From NCBI RefSeq assembly GCF_039538365.1, contig NZ_BAABCA010000001.1:682001-746000 (forward strand): 64,000 nucleotides of DNA. The letters are read 5' to 3'. A model generated the notes under the pieces. It had not been told where the DNA came from. It did not search any database and worked only from the letters and a program-made list of their open reading frames with translations. The DNA comes from Postechiella marina. Its GTDB lineage: Bacteria > Bacteroidota > Bacteroidia > Flavobacteriales > Flavobacteriaceae. The stretch's first letter is position 1. Every line of letters begins with the position of its first letter. Both the position numbers and the translations under genes were made by a program. Of this stretch, positions 44,596 to 54,400 are shown piece by piece.

Positions 44596-45852
44596 ATGAA
44601 AAATTCAAATAAATATATTATTCAATTAAAAGATGATAGTAAATCGAGTATTAGAAAAACCGAAAAAGACTTGAGTATTAAATTTACATCGTCTGCAGAA
44701 CTAAGTTCGGATGTGCGAGCACAAGATGTTTTAGGCTCTGGAAACGGATTGTTTTTAAAAAATTTAGGATTAGCCATAGTTGAAGATTACGAGGTTGCAA
44801 AACTTCATAGTGTTACTACTGCAGCGTCTAACCCTATAATTTACTGGGAAGAAGATCGTGTCTTTAATCCGGTAGTAGAACTCGATTTAATTAGCGAAAT
44901 GAAAGACCAAATGCTAGGTTTATCTAATAAATTAGGTGAATTAGAAGCGTTTATTAAAGAAAATAAAAAAACAATTGTAGATAAAAATTTTACATGGGGA
45001 CTCGCAGCCATTGGCATGGGGTTAAATAACTTTACAGGCAAAGGGGTAGATATTTGTATACTAGATACTGGTTTTTATGCCAAACACCCAGACTTTAAAG
45101 ATAGAAATATAAGTGGAAAATCTTTTGTTTTTGGAGAAAAATGGGATGTTGATGCTCATGGTCATGGTACGCATTGCACGGGTACCGCAGCTGGTTTTAT
45201 ATCGACAAAAGATAAAAAAAGATATGGTGTTGCTAGCGAGGCTAATATTGCTATAGCAAAAGTGTTAAGCGATTCTGGTAGCGGATCTACAAGTGCTATT
45301 ATTGATGCTATAGATAATAGTTTAGAAAAAGGCCATAAAGTACTTTCTATGTCTTTAGGGTCGCCTGTTCAAATAGGAGAAAAACCATCGCCTATTTTTG
45401 AGCAAGTAGGCCGAAAAGCCTTAGAACAAAATAGTCTAATTATTGCAGCAGCAGGGAATGATAGTAACCGGCCAAGTTTACCAAGACCCGTTAGTAGTCC
45501 TGCAAATGCAGAGTCTATTATGTCTGTTGCTGCCTTAGACGAGGCATTAAAAGTAGCTAGGTTTTCTAACGGAGGTATTAATGCAAGTAATGGTGGTTTG
45601 GTTGATATTTCTGCTCCGGGTGTTAATGTATATAGCTCATCGTCTAAAAATGCTGGTAATGGCGATTTGTATAAAACTATGAGCGGTACAAGTATGGCAA
45701 CACCACACGTAGCTGGTTTGGCAGCCTTGTATTGGGAAGCATTTCCTAATTTATCGGCCGAAGGCATTTGGTTAAAATTAGAAAAGCGTGCTAAGCAATT
45801 ACCAAATCAATTATTAAGAGATGTTGGTCAAGGTTTGGCACAAATAATATAG
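44596..45852 (+). CDS. Subtilisin-like serine protease (S8) without signal peptide
   Basis: This 418-residue protease has the complete subtilase triad: Asp157 in ICILDTGFY, His190 in DAHGHGTHCTGT and Ser366 in MSGTSMATPHVAGL, with the oxyanion Asn288 in AAAGND. The first 95 residues resemble an I9 propeptide (KYIIQLKDDS near the start, ending IIYWEEDRVF before the catalytic domain), so it is probably made as a zymogen. No export signal or T9SS C-terminal domain is present, which points to a cytoplasmic protease or one released in another way. It follows the helical protein by 14 bp and is followed by a 66-residue I9-like protein. Confidence 0.93.
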   Translation: MKNSNKYIIQLKDDSKSSIRKTEKDLSIKFTSSAELSSDVRAQDVLGSGNGLFLKNLGLAIVEDYEVAKLHSVTTAASNPIIYWEEDRVFNPVVELDLISEMKDQMLGLSNKLGELEAFIKENKKTIVDKNFTWGLAAIGMGLNNFTGKGVDICILDTGFYAKHPDFKDRNISGKSFVFGEKWDVDAHGHGTHCTGTAAGFISTKDKKRYGVASEANIAIAKVLSDSGSGSTSAIIDAIDNSLEKGHKVLSMSLGSPVQIGEKPSPIFEQVGRKALEQNSLIIAAAGNDSNRPSLPRPVSSPANAESIMSVAALDEALKVARFSNGGINASNGGLVDISAPGVNVYSSSSKNAGNGDLYKTMSGTSMATPHVAGLAALYWEAFPNLSAEGIWLKLEKRAKQLPNQLLRDVGQGLAQII

Positions 45853-45891
45853 TTTAGTAATTTTAAGTATAATTAAAAGGTAAAATGTTAC

Positions 45892-46092
45892 ATGAAAATC
45901 TATATGGCAACTTTAAAAGAAAATGTGGTTTTAAATGCCCATATTCTTAATTATTTTGCAAGTATGGGGTTTACGGTAATTAATTATCATCCAAATTTAA
46001 AAATACTAAAGCTTCAAGCTGATAAAACATTAACAGAAATGTCTTTAAAGTATATACTATCAATTGAAGAAGATAAAAGTTTCAATTTATAA
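45892..46092 (+). CDS. Small I9-like protein, possible inhibitor or chaperone of the protease
   Basis: This 66-residue protein lies 39 bp after the subtilase stop. Its layout, an early ATLKE strand, helix NAHILNYFASMGF, strand TVINYHPNLKILKLQA, helix, then ILSIEEDKSF at the end, mirrors subtilisin propeptide/I9 inhibitor domains, which have a ferredoxin-like fold and finish with a V/I-EED segment that blocks the active site. The protease's own N-terminus ends in a comparable WEEDRVF. The start may be Met5 (nt 45,904, MATLKEN). It may be a trans-acting inhibitor or folding helper. The I9 relation is from pattern only and should be tested by a profile search. Confidence 0.6.
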   Translation: MKIYMATLKENVVLNAHILNYFASMGFTVINYHPNLKILKLQADKTLTEMSLKYILSIEEDKSFNL

Positions 46093-46237
46093 CTACGTTT
46101 TAAAAACACCTATATAAGTGTTAGATTTTTTATAATTAAATCTAATAAATTATATATTAATCTCTTCCTAAAATTAATTAAGCTATTTATTAATCTGTTT
46201 TGATTAAAAGAGATACGTTTTGTGCTGCACATAAAAT

Positions 46238-46264
46238 TCTGGCAGTAAAGGCAAAATACCAGAA
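46238..46264. repeat. Short inverted repeat before the Bor-like lipoprotein gene
   Basis: TTCTGG and CCAGAA arms are separated by 15 nt, about 22 bp before the start at 46,286. The spacing would suit an operator for a dimeric repressor, but six-base arms can arise by chance. Confidence 0.25.
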
Positions 46265-46285
46265 AATAACTTTAATAATTTTACT

Positions 46286-46633
46286 ATGAAACCTATTAAA
46301 ATTTTATTACTCCTAGCAACTAGTTTTGTATTAACATCTTGCTATTCTGTAAGGTTACGAAATGTAAACGGAGCACCACAACCAGACCCTTTTTCTAACA
46401 GAGACGATTACTATCGCGGTATGGCAGTTGTAGAGCTTGACACTGTTATTGGTGTTTCTTTAACAGGTAAAGATTTTACCTATTTAGTAAAAGAAAAAGA
46501 GGCTTGCGAATCTGGGAAAATAAATATTATAGAATATCGAAATACATTTGGAGGCGTTTTATTTAGTGCCATAACTTTTGGGAGAAAACGAAAAGTGAAG
46601 ATTAAATATGTATGCGAAAAACCACAAAACTAA
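46286..46633 (+). CDS. Small Bor/Iss-like lipoprotein
   Basis: This 115-residue lipoprotein has the lipobox VLTSC with Cys19. The mature part is about 96 residues. The C-terminal pattern (EACESGKINIIEYRNTFGG, then VLFSAITFG and a final basic strand ending YVCEK) resembles the Bor/Iss family (Cys-Gly, then a QTF-like strand, then a GFITLG-like segment and a terminal Cys). Two cysteines, in EACES and YVCEK, could form a disulfide. Family members are outer-membrane lipoproteins of unclear function. The match is weak and based on layout. It lies 6 bp before the FAD oxidase gene. Confidence 0.6.
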   Translation: MKPIKILLLLATSFVLTSCYSVRLRNVNGAPQPDPFSNRDDYYRGMAVVELDTVIGVSLTGKDFTYLVKEKEACESGKINIIEYRNTFGGVLFSAITFGRKRKVKIKYVCEKPQN

Positions 46634-46639
46634 AACGTT

Positions 46640-48199
46640 ATGGCAACTACAAAATCTAAGTTATTAAACAGCTGGAATACTTTACATCAAAATGGTCCGT
46701 TCGATTTAAAAGTATTATACCAAACAAAATTAGAAGGCGAGCGCATTATGCCTAAAAAGGTAGACCGCTATAACGATGTAGCTCTCGAAATACAAAGACT
46801 ATTACAAGAGGCAAAGCAGGCAGGCGAAGGTTTTCGCGCTTATGGCTCGGCATGGTCTATGAATAATATTGCGAGCCATAAAGACCGCATGCATTTTAAT
46901 GGATTTATGAATATTTCTATGCCAATATTGGATGCTAATTGCCATCAAGATTGTGCTTATGATGCTTCTAATTTGTTTTTATTTGAGTGTGGTAATACCA
47001 TAAAAGAAGTGTCAGAAACTTTAGCAGAAAACGGAAAGTCTTTAAAAACAACAGGAGCTAGTAATGGGCAAACTATAGCAGGTTGTATTTCTACAGGTGT
47101 ACATGGTTCTGGTATCGATACAGGTGCGGTGCAAGATTATGTTGTTGGTTTAAATCTTATTGTGGGGCCAAATGCAGACGATATTGTTTATATAGAACCC
47201 GATTCTAAACCTGCATTAAGTGATGCTTTTGCGCAAACTTTAAACTCTAGAGTAATACGAGACGATGCATTGTTTTATGCTGCTTTGGTTGGCTTAGGTG
47301 GTTTTGGGTTTATTCATGGTGTGGTTATAGAAGCAGAGCCTGTATTTCTTATAAAACGCTATGTAAAAAAAGTTAGTAAAACCATTGCTTTTGAAATGGC
47401 TAATACTATGGATTTTAAAAACTCTACATTTACAATTCCTGGTGAAACTGATGCAGATGGTAAAGGTAAGCGTCCATTTCATTTTAAGATTTTTATAAAT
47501 CAATATAGCGACGAAACAGATTGTGTTATAGAAATGATGTTTAAAAAGCCTTACCAAGATAGTTACCCAGATCCCTTTCCAGATATAAAAGAATCTTTAT
47601 ACAGAGATTTAATTTATCTCTTTGTAAAACTAGCCGAGAAATTACCTAAAAGTATTCCTTGGTTAGTTAAGCGTTTAAGAAAAACAATTTTACCCGCTGT
47701 AAACGAAGAAACAATAGGTATGCTTAAAGAGATATTTTGGGATGCACCATATCAAGGTCCTGCGTTTGCGTGTTCTTTTGGAATTGATAATAAACACTCT
47801 GAAAAAGCCATGAATTTACTAGGGAAGTTAACCCGAGAAGAAGGGCCTATACCAGGTATTTTTGCATTACGTTTTGTAAAACAAACTAAAGCTACTATTG
47901 GTTTTACTAAATTCCCTATTACCTGCATGATCGAAATTGATGGTGTACTTTGGAATGAGACTAAAAAGATAATGAGTTTAGAAAAATTTTCTAGACGAAT
48001 GATAGAAGTTTTAAAAACTAATAATATACCTTTTACTATTCATTGGGGGAAAAATAGTGATTGGAAATGTCCTGGTTTAGTAAATTATATGTTTGATGAT
48101 AAAGCTGATGATTGGATAGCGCAACGTAAAAAATTATTATCGCCAGAAATGCAAGAGTTATTCTCTAATACCTTTTTAAAAACTGTTGGTTTAGGCTAA
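46640..48199 (+). CDS. FAD-linked oxidase (PCMH/aldonolactone oxidase-like)
   Basis: This 519-residue flavoprotein of the FAD-binding type 4 (PCMH) family is distantly like sugar-lactone or alditol oxidases. The N-terminal FAD domain (about residues 40-215) shows FRAYGSAWSMNNIASHKD, TTGASNGQTIAGCISTGVHG and GLGGFGFIHGVVIEAEPV. The His of the usual covalent-flavin GGGHS motif is not present at GSAWS, so FAD may be non-covalent. The substrate-binding half ends IPFTIHWGKNSDW, close to the HW(G)K signature of aldonolactone oxidases. There is no signal peptide. The substrate is unknown. It is the last plus-strand gene before the convergent giant adhesin gene. Confidence 0.85.
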   Translation: MATTKSKLLNSWNTLHQNGPFDLKVLYQTKLEGERIMPKKVDRYNDVALEIQRLLQEAKQAGEGFRAYGSAWSMNNIASHKDRMHFNGFMNISMPILDANCHQDCAYDASNLFLFECGNTIKEVSETLAENGKSLKTTGASNGQTIAGCISTGVHGSGIDTGAVQDYVVGLNLIVGPNADDIVYIEPDSKPALSDAFAQTLNSRVIRDDALFYAALVGLGGFGFIHGVVIEAEPVFLIKRYVKKVSKTIAFEMANTMDFKNSTFTIPGETDADGKGKRPFHFKIFINQYSDETDCVIEMMFKKPYQDSYPDPFPDIKESLYRDLIYLFVKLAEKLPKSIPWLVKRLRKTILPAVNEETIGMLKEIFWDAPYQGPAFACSFGIDNKHSEKAMNLLGKLTREEGPIPGIFALRFVKQTKATIGFTKFPITCMIEIDGVLWNETKKIMSLEKFSRRMIEVLKTNNIPFTIHWGKNSDWKCPGLVNYMFDDKADDWIAQRKKLLSPEMQELFSNTFLKTVGLG

Positions 48200-48361
48200 A
48201 TATCAAAATTTAAAAATAATTAAAAACGATTATAGTGGTAAACACTAAAAAATTTATCGATAAAATAGGTGTTTTAGTAGCGTTAATATTCCCAAACTTC
48301 TATTTTATAATATATCATCATAAGCTTCTTTCGTACAAGAAACTCTTTTTTTTATATGTAT

Positions 48362-48406
48362 AAATACGCAGATACTCTTTATAACGAATATCTGCGCTCA
48401 GTATTT
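48362..48406. terminator. Hairpin in the convergent gap, possible terminator
   Basis: CGCAGATA pairs with TATCTGCG around a 14-nt loop, with outer AAATAC/GTATTT pairing. It lies in the 237-bp gap between the convergent FAD oxidase and adhesin genes, 31 bp beyond the adhesin stop. No good T run follows on the adhesin strand, so it may be a barrier hairpin rather than a classic terminator. A T tract at about 48,348-48,355 lies just before it on the plus strand. Confidence 0.4.
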
Positions 48407-48436
48407 ACTTAAACTTTATACGTGTTATAATAGGCA

Positions 48437-51400
48437 TCATCTGTTTATATAAATCCAGCCTGTTTTTGGTTTGCTGTTATCTTTAAGGTCAAGAACATAA
48501 AAATAAGTACCTACAGGTAGTTTCTTATGTTTTTCTATTATTGCTCGTCCGTTAGATGTTCCATCCCAGCCATTAGCATTAGTATACCCTTTTTTGCGAT
48601 ATACAATATAACCCCAACGATTATAAATTTCTAGCGTATTGTTAGGGTGTCGCTCTATACAATCAATATGTAAAGTTTCGTTAATACCATCTCCGTTTGG
48701 GGTAAACTCATTGTAAACAAAATAACATTCTGCATTTACAATGGCAGTGTCAGAATTGTTTGCTAAGTTGCTATCCATACCACCTTCTATACTACTTATT
48801 GTTGCTATATTTAAATAATCACCGAAGCCTAATACTGTAGCTACAATTTCTAGCATATGTACATCGCCTCCGTTTAATTCAGGAATAGTCCATTCTCCAT
48901 TAAAATCATCATAAAGGCCAAGGGTTGAAACAAAAGACTCAAACTCATAGCCAGATGGTAATAAGTCTTCTACGATAATATTAGTAGCAGTTACAGAGCC
49001 TTCATTTGTTATAGTTATAGTAAATGTAACTAGATCTCCAACAGCAGGATTGCTATTATCGACAACATTTGTAATGCTTAAATCTGAAAGACCAGCAAAT
49101 ATACTAACTGTTGGATCTTCGAAATCTCCATCGTTATCGATATCTATATTGGTATCGTTCGTAGAATCATCAGAATCTTCGTAAAGCGTAATAGAGGTGT
49201 TTATAACTGTTCCTGTAGCATAAGCGGTATTTTCAACACGCATCGTATCAATGTCTTCAGCGGTAATAATATATTCTGCAATTGTTACAAAAGACTCGCC
49301 CGGACTTAAAATACTTATTGAAGCAGGACCTGTAATAGTGGCTAATGGGTCTGTTACTATAACATTTAATAGGGTTACAGAACCAGAATTAGTTACCGTT
49401 ATGGTATAGGTTAAAACATCTCCTATATTTTCATAAGTTGAAGAGTCAACTGTTTTAATAATATCTAAAGCTGTTGTTTGTTGTAAGCTAGTTACAGTAA
49501 CATCGTCTGGATCGCCATCACCATTGGTATCACTATCCGTTGGATTGTTAGGATCATCAGAATCATCTGAAACCAAATCACCATTAGGATCTTGTGTAGT
49601 AACCACTGCAGTGTTTTCAACAAATCCAGCATCTAAATCGTCTTGAATAATAGTATGGTTTGCTGTAACTGTTACAGATTCACCTAGGTTTAAGCTTGCA
49701 ATTACACTAGGCATAACACTTCCTAAATCGGCATTAGCATCTGTAATGTTAATATTGGTTAGTGTTACATTACCGGTGTTAGTGACTACAATGGTATAGG
49801 TTATAACTTCACCTAAACTATCCCATAAACCATCTGGTGCTAAATCGGTAGCTTTCGTTAAAGATATACTTGGTGACTGGTTAATAGCTGTAATTGTATC
49901 ATCATCACCATTTCCGTTGCCATTGGTATCATTATCTGTTGGGTTGTTAGGATCATCAGATACATCAGAAACCGAATCGCCATTTGGAGCGTTTGCATTT
50001 ACAACAGCAGAATTTGTAACCGAACCAGCATCAATATCTTCTTGAGTTAAGGTATGCGTAGCAAAAACTGTTATAGTATCTCCAGGCGATAAAATGGTTA
50101 TGTTTGAAGGAGAAATACTTCCCGCATCTGCATTATCATCTGTAATAACAAGATTTGTTAAAGTAACGTTTCCTGTATTTTCAACTACTAAAGTGTAAAC
50201 AATAACTTCACCAACTGTATCATAACTTCCATCGGTAGCAGCAAGTGCTTCTTTTGTGATTTCTAAACGACCAATTCCTGGTAGTGTCGTAACCGTATCG
50301 TCATCGGGATTTCCGTCGTTATTATCATCTACATCGTTTGTGTTATTAGGATCGTCAGAATTATCTGTAATGCTATTTCCATTTGGATCTTGACCAGTAA
50401 CCGTAGCTGTATTAGTAACATTACCAGAATCTATATCGAACTGTGTAATGCTATACGTTGCAGTAAAGGTTGAGTTATCAGTATCTAGTGGAGCTAAATC
50501 TATAGGTCCGCCAGAAACAGTAACTAAAGGATCTGTAATGTTGATACCTGTAATTGTCATGTTACCAGAATTTGTAACAATAAAAGTATAAGTTATGGTT
50601 TCGTTTACTTGGGTAATACCATCGCCATTTTCATCGTTAAAGACTCCAATTTTTTCTAAACTTAATTCTGGGTTACCTAATAGTGATGTTACTGTAGGAT
50701 CATCTGGATCACCATCACCATTTAAATCTTCGTTAATTGGATTGTCTGGATCATCAGAGAAATCACTTATATCTGTAACCACAGTGCCATCAACATCAGT
50801 TCCGGTTGCAATAGCAGTATTTGTTAAGTTGCCGCTATCTATATCCTCTTGTTGAATGGTGTAAATCGCAGAGAATGTTGTGTTATCTACTTGAGCAGGT
50901 GCCAAATCTATTGCGTTGCCTAAAACAGTAACAATAGGATCTGTAACTACAACATCAAATAGTGTGACATTACCTGTATTTCTTAGAATGAATACATAAG
51001 AAATAGTTTCACCAGTTTGCGGAATTCCATCACCATTTTCATCATTAAAAGTTCCTATTTTTAACAGCGTAAGTTGTGGCTCTCTTAATAACGATGTAAT
51101 AGTTTCATCGTTATTAGTGGTAGTTGTAGGATCGTCTGAAGTATCGGTTACAATATCTCCATTAGGCGCATTACCACTTGTAGTTGCTACATTTTCAACA
51201 AAGCCATTATCTACATCATCTTGTGTTAATACATAGATAGCTGTAAAAGTTGAGCTGTCTGTTTGGTTAGGATTTAATGAAATTGGTCCGCCTGAAACCG
51301 CTACAATTGGATCTGACACTGTGATATTATTTATAGTTACATTTCCTGTATTAGCAACGTCGAATATATATTGAATGGTTTCACCTTCTTGAGCTAAACC

Positions 51401-54400
51401 ATCTCCATTGGCATCTATAAAGATTCCTGTTTTAGATAATGTTAATTCAGGATTTGATATTAACGTTGTTACGGTGTTATCATCTGGATCGCCATCACCA
51501 TTGGTATCATTGTTTGTCGTGTCGTTAGGATCATCCGATGTATCACTAACTGCGTTTCCAGAAGGATCTTCACCATTAACGGTCGCAGAGTTTGTAATGC
51601 TACCAGAATTTATATCTGCTAATGTAATAGTGTAAACCGCATAAAATGTATTGTTGTTAATTTCTGAAGGTGCTAAATTAATTGGACCTCCGTTAACGGT
51701 TACTAAAGGATCAGAAATAGAAATGTTAGATATAACGACATTACCCGTATTTACAACCGTGAAATTATAGGTTATGGTTTCACCAGTTTGCGGAATACCA
51801 TCTCCATTTTCATCATTAAAAACTGAAACTTTTTCTAGTTCCATTGCAGGTGCTTGGTCTATGCTTGTTGTTGTTATATCATCCGGATCACCATCGCCAT
51901 CTGCATCATTATCTGTTGGGTTATTCGGATCATCAGATGTATCCGTAATAGCATTTCCAAAAGGATCTTCACCAGTTACAGAAGCTGTATTATTAACTTC
52001 ACCTGAATTTAAATCTGTTTGCGTAATAGTATGAGACGCATTAACAATTACGCTTTCACCTGGCGCTAAATTTGAGATTAGGGCAGGAGTGATACTTCCG
52101 CTATCGGCATTAGCATCGGTTACAGTAATGTTAGTTAAGGTTACATTTCCGGTGTTTGTGATAACTAATTCGTAACTAATAACTTCGTTAAGCGTATTGT
52201 AACTACCATCTGTTGCAGGTAATGTTGCTTTTGTTAAAGTTATGCCTCCTGAATTTGGTAAGCTTGTTATGGTATTATCATCAGGTTCACCATCGCCATT
52301 ATTATCAATATCATCTGGGTTATTAGGGTCATCAGATGTATCTGAAACGCTATTTCCTAAAGGGGCTTCACCATTTACGGTTGCTGTATTAGAAATACTA
52401 CCAGCATCAATATCGTCTTGGGTAATACTGTAAGATGCAGTGAATGTTGTAGTATCTATTTCATTTGGATTTAAGTTTATTGGACCACCATTAACAGTTA
52501 CTATAGCATCGGTAATTGTAATATTTGAAATAGTTACATTCCCTGTATTTGAAACACTAAATGTATAATTAATTGTTTCACCAACTTGAGTAATACCATC
52601 GCCATTTTCATCTACAAAAACGCCTGTTTTTTCCAAGCTCATTTGTGGATTTGGGGCTAAAGTGGTAACGGTAGCATCATCTGGATTACCATCGCCATTA
52701 AGATCTTCATTTGTAGTATTAGCAGGATCATCTGATATATCTGAAATTGAATCCCCATTAGAATCTTGACCAGAAACTGTAGCAGAATTAGAAACCGAAC
52801 CTGAGTTAATATCTGCCAATGTTAGACTGTAAGTTGCTATAAATGTTGTGGTATCAATCTCATTAGGTTCTAAATCTACTGGTCCGCCATTAACTGTTAC
52901 CATTGGGTCTGTTATGGTAATACCTGTTATAGTTGTATTTCCAGTATTTTGAACCGTAAACATATATGAAATAGTCTCATTAACCTCAGGGAAACCGTTA
53001 CCATTCTCATCGTTAAATACCGCAGTTTTAAGAAGACTAATTTTAGCGTTTTGAGTTAACTCGGTTATTGTAGCATCATTATTGTCTGTAGTTGACGGAT
53101 CATCTGAATCATCAGTTACAGAAGTTCCACCTGGTGTATTTCCTGAAGCAGTAGCTACATTGGTTACGCTTCCGTTATCCACATCATCTTGTGTTAATGT
53201 ATAAGTTGCTGTAAATGTAGTATTATCATTTTCGGTTGGTGCTAGTGCAATTGGACCACCAGTAACAGTAACAATAGCATCTGTAATTGTGATATTAGAG
53301 ATTGTGATATTTCCTGTATTGATAATATTAAATGTATATGCTATCGTTTCACCTGCCTGTGCAAAACCATCGTTATTAGCATCAATAAATACACCTGTTT
53401 TGAAAACCGTTAATTCTGGTGATTCTATAAGTGTAAAGATTGTTGAATCGTCTGGATCACCATCGCCATCCACATCATTATCTGTCGTATCATTTGGATC
53501 ATCTGAAGTATCTGTAACAGGGTTTCCGTTAGGGGCGTTTCCTGAAACTGTTGCAGAATTGGTAATGCTACCTGCATCTATATTTGCCTGTGTAATGGTA
53601 TATGTAGCAGAAAACGATGTTGAATCTAATGCATTAGGAATTAAATCTATTGGTCCGCCATTTACAGTAACCAACGGATCTGAAATTGCAATATCCGTAA
53701 CGGTTACATTACCTGTGTTTTCAACGGTGAAAATATATGTTAAAGTTTCATTTTCTTGAGGTACGCCATCACCATTTTCATCATTAAACACCACTTCTTT
53801 TAATAGAGATAAACTTGGTGTTTGTATTAATGGTGTTACAGTACTATCGTTAGGGTTTGCTGTACTTGGATCATCTGAAATAGCATTTACAGAAGTTCCA
53901 CAAGGATCTATAGCTGAAACAGAAGCACTATTAATAACTTCTCCAGCATCTAAATCGGCTTGTGTAATTTCGTGTGTCACAATAAAAGTAGTGCTACCAA
54001 AGGCTGGAATAGAAGCTACTGATGCTGGAGTTATAGAATCTGCATTTGTATCGGTTAGTGTTACGTTGCTTATTTCAACTTCGTTACTGTTTTCTACTGT
54101 GATTTCATATTCTATAGTTTCACCAACAGTATCATAATTGCCATCTGCAGCAGATAAAGCTACTTTTTCTACAACTAATTCGGTTTCTGGACTAACAGTA
54201 ACTGTATATGTATAAGGGTTTCCTTGACATCCATCTGCACTCGTTGGAGTAATAGTATAAACAACTGTTTGTACCGTTCCAGACGTGTTAATTAAAACAT
54301 CTGTAATTGTAGAAGTAGTGGCAGGTGTTGAGGTTTCGCCTGTAACATTAGTGTTATCAGCAGCTACCCAACTAAAAGTACTATCTGATAGATCTACGTC

